Part shown: piece after piece, positions 17,028 to 24,611 of the stretch
How positions within the stretch are numbered: the first letter of the stretch is position 1
Layout: each line of letters begins with the position of its first letter
NCBI GenBank assembly: GCA_016177465.1
Contig: JACOVF010000133.1
Location: 1-34,160 of the forward strand
Direction of reading: 5' to 3'
DNA length: 34,160 nucleotides
DNA from: Gemmatimonadota bacterium
GTDB taxonomy: Bacteria > Gemmatimonadota > Gemmatimonadetes > Gemmatimonadales > GWC2-71-9
Program-made: the position numbers and the translations under genes
Notes under the pieces: generated by a model
What the model saw: only the letters and a program-made list of their open reading frames with translations
Database searches by the model: none
What the model was told of the DNA's origin: nothing

Positions 17028-17838
17028 AGTCGAAACGATCGTCCGGGAGCTCGCCCCCCGGCTCGAAGGCTACCGTATCGCGCGCGTCCGGCTCGCCAAG
17101 ACCGACGTGTTGCGTCGCGTCTCGAAGCCGCGACTCGTCCGCACGCTCACGGGCAACGCCTTCGAAGAGGTCACCCGCCGCGCCAAGCACGCGGTCTTCC
17201 GGTTGGCGAGCGGCCACCGGCTGATCGTTCAGCCGCGGATGACCGGCTCTCTCGTCGTGTACGACCGCCCGCTCACCCGCGACGAAGCGAGGTACGCGGT
17301 GCTCACCTGCACCATCGAAGATGGCCGCCGCTTCATCTACCGGGACGTGCGCCGACTCGGGACCGTGTGGCTCCTTGACGAGCGGGGCTGGGCGGCCTAC
17401 ACGAGCCGGATCGGTCCCGAGCCGCTCGAGGAGACGTTCACCCCGTTTGTGTTCGCCGAGCGGTTAAAGGGGACCCGCGTGGCGGTCAAGAAGGCCATCA
17501 TGGACCAGCGCCGCATCGCGGGCATCGGTAACATCTACGCGAACGAGGCGCTGTTCGAGGCGAGGGTCGACCCGTCGAAGCCCACGAGCAGGCTCTCGCT
17601 CGACGAGTTCGCGCGGCTGCACGAAGCCGTCACCGGCGTCCTCGCCCGGGCGGTGGACGCCTCCGGCACCACGGTCCGCGACTACCGCAGCGGCACCGGC
17701 GAGCCCGGCCGGTTTCAGTTCGAACTGAAGGTGTACGGCCGGGGTGGCGAGCCGTGCGTTCGCTGCGGACGGAGACTGGTGACGACGCACGCGATCGACC
17801 TGCGCGCGACGACCTTCTGTGCGTACTGCCAGCGATAG
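17011..17838 (+). CDS. mutM: Formamidopyrimidine-DNA glycosylase
   Basis: Base-excision repair glycosylase/AP lyase that removes 8-oxoguanine and formamidopyrimidines. 275 residues. The mature N-terminus PELPEVETI provides catalytic Pro2 and Glu3 after removal of the initiator residue. QPRMTGSL carries the H2TH-side Met/loop region, GIGNIYANEALFEARVDP is the helix-two-turn-helix, and the C-terminal zinc finger is CVRC...CAYC, with the conserved Arg preceding (LRATTFC). Start is GTG at 17011, inside the end of purD. It ends a plus-strand run and is followed by about 60 bases before the M16 gene. Confidence 0.97.
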   Translation: MPELPEVETIVRELAPRLEGYRIARVRLAKTDVLRRVSKPRLVRTLTGNAFEEVTRRAKHAVFRLASGHRLIVQPRMTGSLVVYDRPLTRDEARYAVLTCTIEDGRRFIYRDVRRLGTVWLLDERGWAAYTSRIGPEPLEETFTPFVFAERLKGTRVAVKKAIMDQRRIAGIGNIYANEALFEARVDPSKPTSRLSLDEFARLHEAVTGVLARAVDASGTTVRDYRSGTGEPGRFQFELKVYGRGGEPCVRCGRRLVTTHAIDLRATTFCAYCQR

Positions 17839-17842
17839 CTGT

Positions 17843-17870
17843 TTGCACGACGGCGCCGAGGGGATAAGTT
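17843..17870 (+). promoter_or_regulatory. Candidate promoter for the M16 peptidase pair
   Basis: TTGCAC (17843-17848) and TAAGTT (17865-17870) are separated by 16 bases, upstream of the ATG at 17899. The -10 match is weak. The 60-base gap after mutM is one of the few in this plus-strand run, so a promoter here is plausible. Confidence 0.25.
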
Positions 17871-17898
17871 AAGGTTTCCCCAGAGTCAAAGGTCTCGT

Positions 17899-19416
17899 AT
17901 GAGGAAGTTGGCCTGCATCGCAGCGTTCGTCGCGGCGGCGGTTGGTGTGCTGTCCGGGCAGCAGCGGGACACGTCCCCGGGCGAGCGCCTCTCCGTCATC
18001 AAGCACGTGCTCCCGAACGGCATGACGTTTCTGCTGCTCCGCCGCGCGGGCGCCCCGACCGTGTCGTTCGTCACGCACTTCCGCGCGGGCGGCGTAGACG
18101 AGTGGACGGGGATCTCGGGTACGGCGCACCTGTTCGAGCACATGCTGTTCAAGGGCACGCGCTCGATCGGCACCAACAACTCCGCCGCCGAGCAGGCGCT
18201 CTTCCCGCGCATCGACGCGGTGGCGGATTCGTTCACCGCCGAGTTCCGCAAGGGCGCCCTGACCGACAGCGCCGAGCTGCGACGGCTGCGCGACCGGTTG
18301 AAGCAGCTCGAAGATTCGGCCAGGGCCTACGTGATCAGCAACGAGCTGGACCGGATCCTCACCGAGAACGGCGCTGTCGGGCTCAACGCCAGCACGTCGA
18401 GCGACGTGACCAACTACTACTTCTCGCTGCCCGCGAACCGGGCCGAGCTGTGGTTCATTCTGGAGAGCGACCGGCTGCGCGACCCGGTGCTGCGCGAGTT
18501 TTACTCGGAGCGCGACGTCGTGATGGAAGAGCGGCGGCTGCGCACCGAAAACCAGCCGTCCGGCTTGCTGTTCGAGGAGTACCTCCAGGCGGCCTTCCGC
18601 GCCCACCCCTACGGCCGGCCGGTGGTCGGGTTGGCGAGCGAGATCCAGGCGGTGAGCCGCAACTCGGCCATCGAGTACTTCCGCCGCTTCTACGGACCCA
18701 ATAACGCCGTCGTCGCGATCGTGGGCGACATCAACGTGGACAGCATGAAGGCCAGGACCACGCGCTTCTTCGCCGACATCCCCGCCGGCCAGCCGCACCG
18801 CCCCGTGGTGACGCAGGAGCCGCCCCAGCGCGGCGAGCGGCGCATCAACGTCGAGTTCGACGCCAACCCCCAGCTGCTGATCGGCTATCACGTACCGAGC
18901 ACCCGGCACCCCGACGCACCGGCACTGGCGGTGCTGGCGCAGGTCCTCACCGGGGGGCGGACCTCGCGCCTGTTCCAGCGGCTCGTGATCCGCGACCGGG
19001 TGGCGACCTCGATCGGGTCGTTCCAGGCCCCCGGGAGCCTGTACCCGCGGCTCTTCACCTTCCAGGGGGTTCCCATCGCCCCGCACGCGACGCAGGAGAT
19101 CGAGACCGCGGTGTACGAGGAGCTGGACCGCATCCAGCGCGAGCCGCCGACGGACGAAGAGCTGCAGCGCGTGCGCAACCAGGTGGAGGCCGCCGGCATC
19201 CAGCGGTTGCAATCGAACTTCGGCCTCGCTTTCCAGCTGTCGAACAGCGAGGCGCTGTGGCACGACTGGCGCGAGACGTTCCGCGATCAGGCCGCCCTCA
19301 CCCGCGTCACCGCCGCCGACGTACAGCGGGTGGCGAAGACGTACTTCAACCCGAGCAACCGGACGGTCGCCACACTTGTGCGCCCGCCCAAGCCCGCCAC
19401 GGGAGGGAACGACTGA
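17899..19416 (+). CDS. M16-family zinc peptidase, catalytic member
   Basis: 505 residues with an N-terminal signal peptide (MRKLACIAAFVAAAVGVLSG) that should send it to the periplasm. The inverted zinc motif HLFEH at 77-81 is intact in GTAHLFEHMLFKGTRSIG, as in pitrilysin/PqqL/MPP-type peptidases. The two M16 domains follow: the N-terminal catalytic half, and a C-terminal half with PNNAVVAIVGDI and RTSRLFQRLVIRD. A charged insertion (about 100-160) sits between the zinc motif and NASTSSDVTNYYF. AAGG lies nine bases before ATG 17899. Its stop overlaps the next M16 gene by one base, so the two are coupled and likely form a heterodimer. Confidence 0.93.
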   Translation: MRKLACIAAFVAAAVGVLSGQQRDTSPGERLSVIKHVLPNGMTFLLLRRAGAPTVSFVTHFRAGGVDEWTGISGTAHLFEHMLFKGTRSIGTNNSAAEQALFPRIDAVADSFTAEFRKGALTDSAELRRLRDRLKQLEDSARAYVISNELDRILTENGAVGLNASTSSDVTNYYFSLPANRAELWFILESDRLRDPVLREFYSERDVVMEERRLRTENQPSGLLFEEYLQAAFRAHPYGRPVVGLASEIQAVSRNSAIEYFRRFYGPNNAVVAIVGDINVDSMKARTTRFFADIPAGQPHRPVVTQEPPQRGERRINVEFDANPQLLIGYHVPSTRHPDAPALAVLAQVLTGGRTSRLFQRLVIRDRVATSIGSFQAPGSLYPRLFTFQGVPIAPHATQEIETAVYEELDRIQREPPTDEELQRVRNQVEAAGIQRLQSNFGLAFQLSNSEALWHDWRETFRDQAALTRVTAADVQRVAKTYFNPSNRTVATLVRPPKPATGGND

Positions 19417-20855
19417 TGCGCGCGCGCCTCTGCCTCGGAGCCCTGCTCCTCGCGGTCCTGCCCGGCGCCGGGGCTCAAGCCCCGGCAGACATCCGGGCCA
19501 AGATCCAGGCCCTGCAGTTCCGGCCGCTCCGGTTCAACCCGCCGCAGCCGAAGAAGGTTACCCTGTCGAACGGGGTGCCGGTCTATCTGCTGGAGGATCA
19601 CACCCTGCCCACCATCAGCGTGCAGCTCGTGTCGCGGGCGGGAGTGGCGCACCTGCCCGATTCGCTCTGGGGCATCGGCTGGCAGGCGGACGGCCTGCTC
19701 CGCACCGGGGGGACCGTGCGGCTCGCGCCGGACTCGGTGGACAAGCTGATCGCCTTCTACGCGCTCAACATCAACTTCTCGACTGGCAACGAGCAGAGCA
19801 CGGCCTCGATGTCGGGGCTGTCGCGCTACACCAACCAGCTGCTCGACCTCGGTTTCGAGATGATGCGCACTCCGCGGAATGACTCCTCACGCGTGCGCAT
19901 CACCGCCGCCCAGCAGGAGGAAGCCTGGCGCCGGCGCAACGACACGCCGGGCTCGGTGCTCGGCCGTGCCTGGAGCCAGGTCATGCTGGGGGACCACCCC
20001 TTGGGCCGCACCCTCGTGACGCCGTGGGAGATCGCGGGCTTCGCCCCGGAGCGGTTCCGCTGGGCGCAGGAGCGGCTGTACTGCCCGCAGAATTTCCTGA
20101 TCGGCGTCTCGGGCGACTTCCAAGAGCGCCAGATCATCGCGAAGCTCGAGGGCCTGTTCCGCGGGTGGGGGCGCTGCAAGCCTGGCCTGCGCGACGTCCC
20201 GCCCGTCACCTATGCCCAGGGCCCCAAGCTGGTGCTGGTCGAGAAGGACGTGAACCAGACGAACATCCGGATGGGCCACGCGGGCGGGATCCGGGTCGGC
20301 GACACGCCTGACTATTTTGCGACCCGGGTGACGGACTTCCTGCTGGGCGGCAGCGCCTTCACGTCACGACTCCTCGGCCGCGTGCGCAGCGACTCCGGCT
20401 TCGCCTACAGCGCCTTCAGCGCCTGGGCCGCGGAAACGAAGCGCGAGGACCTGTTCTTCGCCGGCGCGCAGATCCGCGCCGAGAAGACGCTGGCGGGCAT
20501 CAGCCTGATGCGCTCGGTCATCGCCTCCATGGCCGCCGAGCCCGTCACCGCGCGGGACGTGAAGCTCGCCCAGGACAACGAGGCGAACAGCTTCGTGTTC
20601 CGCTTCGAGAACCCCGCGCAAATCGTTGGCCAGCAGCTGGCCTACGCCGTGGACGGGCTCCCAGCCAACTGGTTCGACGTCTATCTGCGCGGCATTCAGG
20701 CGGTGACCCCGGACCAGGTGCGGCAAGTCGCCGAACGCTATCTCCACCCCGACAAGCTGGTGATCGTGGTGGTTGGGAAGCCGTCGGCGTTCGACAAGCC
20801 GCTGTCGGAGATCGTAGCGGTGACGATCTTGCCCGTAGACTCCATCAAGCGGTGA
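19416..20855 (+). CDS. M16-family peptidase-like protein, non-catalytic partner
   Basis: 479 residues with a signal peptide (MRARLCLGALLLAVLPGAGA). It has the M16 fold signatures (VTLSNGVPVYLLEDHTLPTISVQLV; FLIGVSGDF; LLGGSAFTSRLLGRVRSDSGFAYSA, which carries the substrate-binding Arg/Tyr region), but the zinc motif position reads WQADGLLRTGGT (89-100) instead of HxxEH. It is therefore expected to be inactive alone. ATG 19416 overlaps the preceding stop (TGATG) and GGGAGG lies about eight bases upstream. Pairs of active and inactive M16 subunits are known (for example mitochondrial processing peptidase and bacterial SPH2681/2682), so a heterodimeric periplasmic peptidase is the likely role. 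It ends at the hairpin repeat at 20860. Confidence 0.9.
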   Translation: MRARLCLGALLLAVLPGAGAQAPADIRAKIQALQFRPLRFNPPQPKKVTLSNGVPVYLLEDHTLPTISVQLVSRAGVAHLPDSLWGIGWQADGLLRTGGTVRLAPDSVDKLIAFYALNINFSTGNEQSTASMSGLSRYTNQLLDLGFEMMRTPRNDSSRVRITAAQQEEAWRRRNDTPGSVLGRAWSQVMLGDHPLGRTLVTPWEIAGFAPERFRWAQERLYCPQNFLIGVSGDFQERQIIAKLEGLFRGWGRCKPGLRDVPPVTYAQGPKLVLVEKDVNQTNIRMGHAGGIRVGDTPDYFATRVTDFLLGGSAFTSRLLGRVRSDSGFAYSAFSAWAAETKREDLFFAGAQIRAEKTLAGISLMRSVIASMAAEPVTARDVKLAQDNEANSFVFRFENPAQIVGQQLAYAVDGLPANWFDVYLRGIQAVTPDQVRQVAERYLHPDKLVIVVVGKPSAFDKPLSEIVAVTILPVDSIKR

Positions 20856-20859
20856 GTGA

Positions 20860-20925
20860 GTGGCTAAGAGGCTAAGCGGCTATGCGTGTGATGGTGATGA
20901 CTTAGCCCCTTAGCCCCTTAGCCCC
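20860..20925. repeat. Palindromic tandem-unit hairpin between convergent genes
   Basis: Left arm 20860-20884 has three GGCTAAG-type 8-mers; right arm 20901-20925 is three AGCCCCTT-type units, the inverse. They match at 21 of 25 positions, with a 16-base loop. It lies between the convergent M16 and phosphoesterase genes and could act as a two-way transcription end, though no T-run follows. The right arm also encodes the last residues and stop of the phosphoesterase. Confidence 0.85.
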
Positions 20926-21396
20926 TAGGTTCACTATCCGCGCGCGCGGCGGAATCCCCGGCTCCAGCTCCATGATGCCCACGCTCGGCGCCAGCCCGAA
21001 CCGCCGCGGCCCAGCCCCGCCAGGGTTCATCACGGTGACCGTACGGTCTACCAGCTCCAGCAGCGGCCGGTGGGTGTGGCCGTAGACGATGATCTCGGCC
21101 GCGGGAAACGCGGCATGGAGGGCGGCGGGCGTGGGCGAGCCGAATTGGTCGCCGTGGGTGACGACGATGTCGAAGCCGTCGAGCTGCAGCGCAGCTACCT
21201 GCGGGAGCTTCTGCCGTAGCTCCACATCATCCAGGTTGCCGTAGACCGCCGTCACGCGCGCCAAGGCTTCCAAGTCGGCGACCACGGCCCACTTCCCCAC
21301 ATCCCCCGCGTGCAGGATGTGGTCGACCTCCTTGAAGACGTCGAACACTTCAGGGCGCAGCAGCCCGTGTGTGTCGGCGATCACTCCGATTCGCAT
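20902..21396 (-). CDS. YfcE/MJ0936-type metallophosphoesterase
   Basis: 164 residues, small calcineurin-like phosphodiesterase. The two-metal site is complete: ADTHG (D8, H10), HAGDVG, GNLDD, THGDQFG and GHTHR. No signal peptide; cytoplasmic. The family hydrolyses phosphodiesters with unknown natural substrate. The end is odd: the last residues after ARIVN (LGAKGLRG) and the TAA are written by the right arm of the palindromic repeat, so the original C-terminus was probably replaced. ATG at 21396. It follows ubiX in the same direction, with a repetitive 53-base gap, and may be transcribed with the quinone genes. Confidence 0.92.
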   Translation of the reverse strand: MRIGVIADTHGLLRPEVFDVFKEVDHILHAGDVGKWAVVADLEALARVTAVYGNLDDVELRQKLPQVAALQLDGFDIVVTHGDQFGSPTPAALHAAFPAAEIIVYGHTHRPLLELVDRTVTVMNPGGAGPRRFGLAPSVGIMELEPGIPPRARIVNLGAKGLRG

Positions 21397-21410
21397 CCGG
21401 ACGACTCACT

Positions 21411-21439
21411 CGTGGCGTCGTGGCGTTGTGGCGTCGTGC
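21411..21439. repeat. Single-arm 8-mer array
   Basis: Three direct 8-mers (CGTGGCGT, CGTGGCGT, TGTGGCGT) followed by a partial CGTGC fill most of the gap between ubiX and the phosphoesterase. No inverted arm was seen nearby. Unit length and copy number match the nearby hairpins. Confidence 0.75.
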
Positions 21440-21449
21440 AATGTGACCT

Positions 21450-22034
21450 TCAGCCCTCCCACCTCCGCGCGATCTCGATCTCGAGGCCGAGGTGGTCGAG
21501 CACGCGCTGGACGACGAAGTCGATGAGGTCGCTCACCTTCTGGGGTTTGTGGTAAAATCCCGGCGCGGCCGGCATGACCACGGCGCCGGCCTCTGTGGCG
21601 AGGGTTAGGCTGCGCAGATGCACGAGCGACAGGGGTGTCTCTCGCGGCACCAGGATCAGCTTGCGGCGCTCCTTGAGCACCACGTCCGCGGCGCGCTCGA
21701 TTAGCGAGCGGCTCGTGCCGTGCGCGATCGCCGCGACGGTGCCCATCGAGCAGGGGCAGATCACCATCCCTGCGGTCTTGGCAGACCCCGACGCCGGCTG
21801 CGCGCCGCGATCCTTGTCATCGAAGACGGTGACGCTCGACCAGTCGCCGCCCGTCGCCCGTTTGAGACCGGAGTCGTCCTTGATTCCGCACTCCTCCTCG
21901 ATGAGCCGCCAGCCGTGGGAGGATATCATCAGCCACGTGGGCACGTGATTCGTGGCCAGCACCTGGAGCAAGCGCACGCCGTAGGGGGCGCCGGAGGCGC
22001 CGGTGATCGCGAACACGACGGGGGGCTGGCTCAC
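21450..22034 (-). CDS. ubiX: UbiX-type flavin prenyltransferase
   Basis: 194 residues. Makes prenylated FMN, the cofactor that UbiD decarboxylases need. The N-terminal VVFAITGASGAPYGVRLLQ is the FMN-binding loop; CPCSMGTVAAIAHGTSRSLIERAADVVLKERR and LVPRETPLSLVHL are strongly conserved family blocks; MPAAPGFYHKPQ is near the C-terminus. The ATG at 22034 opens MSQPPVVFAITGASG. With ubiD and ubiA immediately upstream, it should support quinone synthesis; in futalosine-pathway organisms the matching protein is called MqnM. A 194-base spacer holding a large hairpin separates it from ubiA. Confidence 0.95.
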   Translation of the reverse strand: MSQPPVVFAITGASGAPYGVRLLQVLATNHVPTWLMISSHGWRLIEEECGIKDDSGLKRATGGDWSSVTVFDDKDRGAQPASGSAKTAGMVICPCSMGTVAAIAHGTSRSLIERAADVVLKERRKLILVPRETPLSLVHLRSLTLATEAGAVVMPAAPGFYHKPQKVSDLIDFVVQRVLDHLGLEIEIARRWEG

Positions 22035-22101
22035 TAACGCCCGCGGCGGTTCGGCGTTGGGCTGCGCTTGGGGTGCGCGGGTGGGCGGGGAGGTGCCGGC
22101 G

Positions 22102-22228
22102 AGTGCGGAGTGCGGAATGCGGAATGCGGAATCGAACGGGGAGTTCGATCCGCCGGCGTGCCCTTCCGGCCCCCCGGTGCACGAGCTCTCCTAGTCATTC
22201 CGCACTCCGCATTCCGCATTCCGCATTG
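22102..22228. repeat. Large palindromic tandem-unit element between ubiA and ubiX
   Basis: Left arm 22102-22132 has four 7-mers (AGTGCGG, AGTGCGG, AATGCGG, AATGCGG, then AAT); right arm 22198-22228 is four inverted units (ATTCCGC type). The arms pair over about 31 bases, the differences being G:T compatible. The 65-base centre begins with an inner hairpin, ATCGAAC and GTTCGAT (22131-22137, 22143-22149). It fills the otherwise empty gap 22035-22228; no gene is seen in that gap. Confidence 0.85.
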
Positions 22229-23143
22229 TCAAAGCATCCGATCCACCAACGCGCCGAGGAACACGACGATGCTGACGAGGCCGTTCGCGTTGAAGAACGC
22301 AGCGTCGAGTCGCGACAGGTCCCCCGGTTTCACGAGCTGGTGTTCCCAGGCGATGATGCCTGCGCCGAGGACCACGCCCGCGAAGTACGGCCAGCCCAGC
22401 CCCGCGCCGAGCCCGAATCCGACCAGCGCCAGGATCGCCAGCCCGTGCAGGGTCCTGGCGAAGAAGATGCTCCCCGCCGCGCCGAGCCGCACCACCGCCG
22501 AGCGGAGCCCGAAGACGCGGTCGAAGGTCTCATCCTGCAGGGCATAGAAGACGTCGAACCCCGCCACCCAGCACGCCACGGCCGCGGCGATCACGAACAG
22601 CAGCCACGCCGGCTCGCTCCACACCCCGGCGACTGCGAGATATCCGCCGGCCGGCGCGATGGCCAGCGACATCCCCAGCCACAGGTGCGACCAGTGGGTG
22701 AAGCGCTTGGTGTAGCTGTAGGCGGTCACCCACGCGAGGGCCAGCGGCGCCAGCCGGAAGCAGAGGGGGTTCAGCTCGTGCGCGGCCCACAGGAACAGGG
22801 CCGCGGCGACGATGACCGCCCCCCACGCCTGCCCGAGCGTCAGCTTCCCCGCCGGCAGCTCCCGCGCCCGGGTGCGCGGGTTTTTCGCGTCCAAGTCCCG
22901 ATCGGCGATGCGGTTGAAGCCCATGGCGACGAACCGCGCGGCCGTAAACGCCAGCACCACGAGCCCGACGAGGCGCCAAGTGACCGGATACCGCCACGAC
23001 GCGGCCACGACCCCAAGCAGCGCGAACGGCAGGGCGAATACCGTGTGCGGCAGCTTGACGAAGTTCGCGTAGCGAACGAGGAGCGACTGCCCCGCGAAGG
23101 TCTGCCCTTCACGGCCGGACGGTCGGACGCCGTTAGAGGTCAA
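22229..23143 (-). CDS. ubiA: UbiA-family aromatic prenyltransferase (MqnP/UbiA type)
   Basis: 304 residues, polytopic inner-membrane enzyme that attaches a polyprenyl chain to an aromatic acid for quinone synthesis. The two Asp-rich prenyl-PP/Mg sites are NRIADRDLD (77-85) and DVFYALQDETFD (197-208). Eight or so membrane segments are evident (for example VFALPFALLGVVAA, AWLLFVIAAAVACWVAGF). The start is TTG at 23143: AAGGAG lies seven bases upstream, no ATG or GTG follows before residue 74, and the TTG overlaps the ubiD stop by 11 bases. Between UbiD and UbiX relatives, it best fits the futalosine-pathway MqnP/UbiA role, an inference from context. Confidence 0.92.
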   Translation of the reverse strand: MTSNGVRPSGREGQTFAGQSLLVRYANFVKLPHTVFALPFALLGVVAASWRYPVTWRLVGLVVLAFTAARFVAMGFNRIADRDLDAKNPRTRARELPAGKLTLGQAWGAVIVAAALFLWAAHELNPLCFRLAPLALAWVTAYSYTKRFTHWSHLWLGMSLAIAPAGGYLAVAGVWSEPAWLLFVIAAAVACWVAGFDVFYALQDETFDRVFGLRSAVVRLGAAGSIFFARTLHGLAILALVGFGLGAGLGWPYFAGVVLGAGIIAWEHQLVKPGDLSRLDAAFFNANGLVSIVVFLGALVDRML

Positions 23144-24611
23144 TCCCGAGCTCCTTCCACATGGCATCCACGCGCCGCTTCGTCTCCTCGTCCATCTCGA
23201 TCTTGTCGGGCCACTCGCGGGTGAACCCCTCCTCTTTCCATTTCCGGGTGCCGTCGATCCCCATCTTCGAGCCGAAGGTGAAGCCGCGGCTGGCATGGTC
23301 CAGCACGTCGATGGGGCCACGGGTGAACCGTACGTCCCGCTCGGGATCGATATGGTTCAGCGCCACCCACCACGCTTCGCGCGGGTCACGCACGCTGACG
23401 TCCTTATCCACCACCACGATCACCTTGGCAAGGCTCATCAGCCCCTGCCCCCACAGCCCGTTCATCACCTTGTACGCCTGCCCGGGATACTGCTTGTCGA
23501 TGCTCACGAACACCAGGTTGTGGAAGATCCCCTCGGCGGGCATGTGGAGGTCCACGATCTCGGGCAGCGTGAGCTTCAGCAACGGCAGGAAGATCCGCTC
23601 CGTAGCGTGCCCGAGGTAGTAGTCCTCCATCGGCGGGCGACCGACGATGGTGTGCGGCCAGATCGGCTCGCTGCGCATCGTGATCGCGGTGATATGGACC
23701 TTCGGGTAGTAGTCGGCGAGCGAATAGAACCCGGTGTGGTCGCCGAACGGGCCTTCGAGCACCAGCGCCTCGCGCGGGTCGACGTACCCTTCCAGCACGA
23801 CCTCCGCCTCGGCGGGCACCTCGAGGTCCGACGTCACCGCTTTGGCGAGCCGCACCGGTGCCCTGCGCAAGAACCCGGCGAACAGGAACTCGTCGATTGC
23901 GGGCGGCAGCGGCGCGGAGGCGGCGTAAATGCTCGCGGGATCGCCCCCCAGCGCGATCGCCACGGGCATCGTCTCACGCCGCTCGGCCATCTCGCGCCAG
24001 TGCGCCGCCCCCACCTTGTGGCGCTGCCAGTGCATCGCGACTTCGTTGCGGCCGATCACCTGAATCCGGTACATCCCCACGTTGCGCACGCCCGTCGTCG
24101 GATCGCGCGTGATCACGCCGGGCAGCGTGATGTACGGCCCGCCGTCCTGCGGCCAGCAGACCGGGACCGGGAACTGGGATAGGTCCAGGTCCTGCTCCCG
24201 AATCACGGTGTCCTGGCACGGCGGCCTCCCCCCTACCGTCTTGGGTGGAAACCTGGCCACCTCGGCGAGCTTCGGCAGCATCGCGAGCTTCCCGAACAAC
24301 CCCTCGGGCACCTTGAGGTTGAGCAGGTCCGCGATCCGGTCTCCGATCTCGTCCAGGTGTGTGACGCCCAGAGCCAGTGCCATCCGCTGCTCGGAACCGA
24401 ACAGGTTGACCGCGACCGGAAACCGCGAGACGCCGCCCCGTTGCAGCGTGGGATGCTCGAACAGGAGCGCCGGCCCACCGCCGGGCGACTTCATGCAGCG
24501 ATCGGCGATCTCGGTCAGCTCCTTGTCCACAGAGATGGCGCGGCCGACGCGGACGAGGTCGCCGTTCGCATCGATGGCGCCGAGGAAGGCGCGCAGGTTA
24601 TCGAGTGCCAT
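23133..24611 (-). CDS. ubiD: UbiD-family prenylated-FMN decarboxylase
   Basis: 492 residues. UbiD-type enzymes decarboxylate aromatic acids with the prenyl-FMN made by UbiX. Visible family blocks: KELTEIADRC near the N-terminus, PVCWPQDGGPYITLPGVITRDP (split here as the PQDGGPYITLPG core), NVGMYRIQVIGRNEVAMHW, EVVLEGYVDPREALVLEGPFGDHTGFYS (the E-E region of the active site), MRSEPIWPHTIVGRPPMED and the later VDKDVSVRDPREAWWVALNH. ATG 24611 (MALDNLRAFL) is preferred over the longer frame to 24656. It overlaps ubiE by 14 bases and ubiA by 11, so the three are one operon. Likely acts in menaquinone maturation (MqnL-like) or as 4-hydroxy-3-polyprenylbenzoate decarboxylase. Confidence 0.94.
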   Translation of the reverse strand: MALDNLRAFLGAIDANGDLVRVGRAISVDKELTEIADRCMKSPGGGPALLFEHPTLQRGGVSRFPVAVNLFGSEQRMALALGVTHLDEIGDRIADLLNLKVPEGLFGKLAMLPKLAEVARFPPKTVGGRPPCQDTVIREQDLDLSQFPVPVCWPQDGGPYITLPGVITRDPTTGVRNVGMYRIQVIGRNEVAMHWQRHKVGAAHWREMAERRETMPVAIALGGDPASIYAASAPLPPAIDEFLFAGFLRRAPVRLAKAVTSDLEVPAEAEVVLEGYVDPREALVLEGPFGDHTGFYSLADYYPKVHITAITMRSEPIWPHTIVGRPPMEDYYLGHATERIFLPLLKLTLPEIVDLHMPAEGIFHNLVFVSIDKQYPGQAYKVMNGLWGQGLMSLAKVIVVVDKDVSVRDPREAWWVALNHIDPERDVRFTRGPIDVLDHASRGFTFGSKMGIDGTRKWKEEGFTREWPDKIEMDEETKRRVDAMWKELGIDL

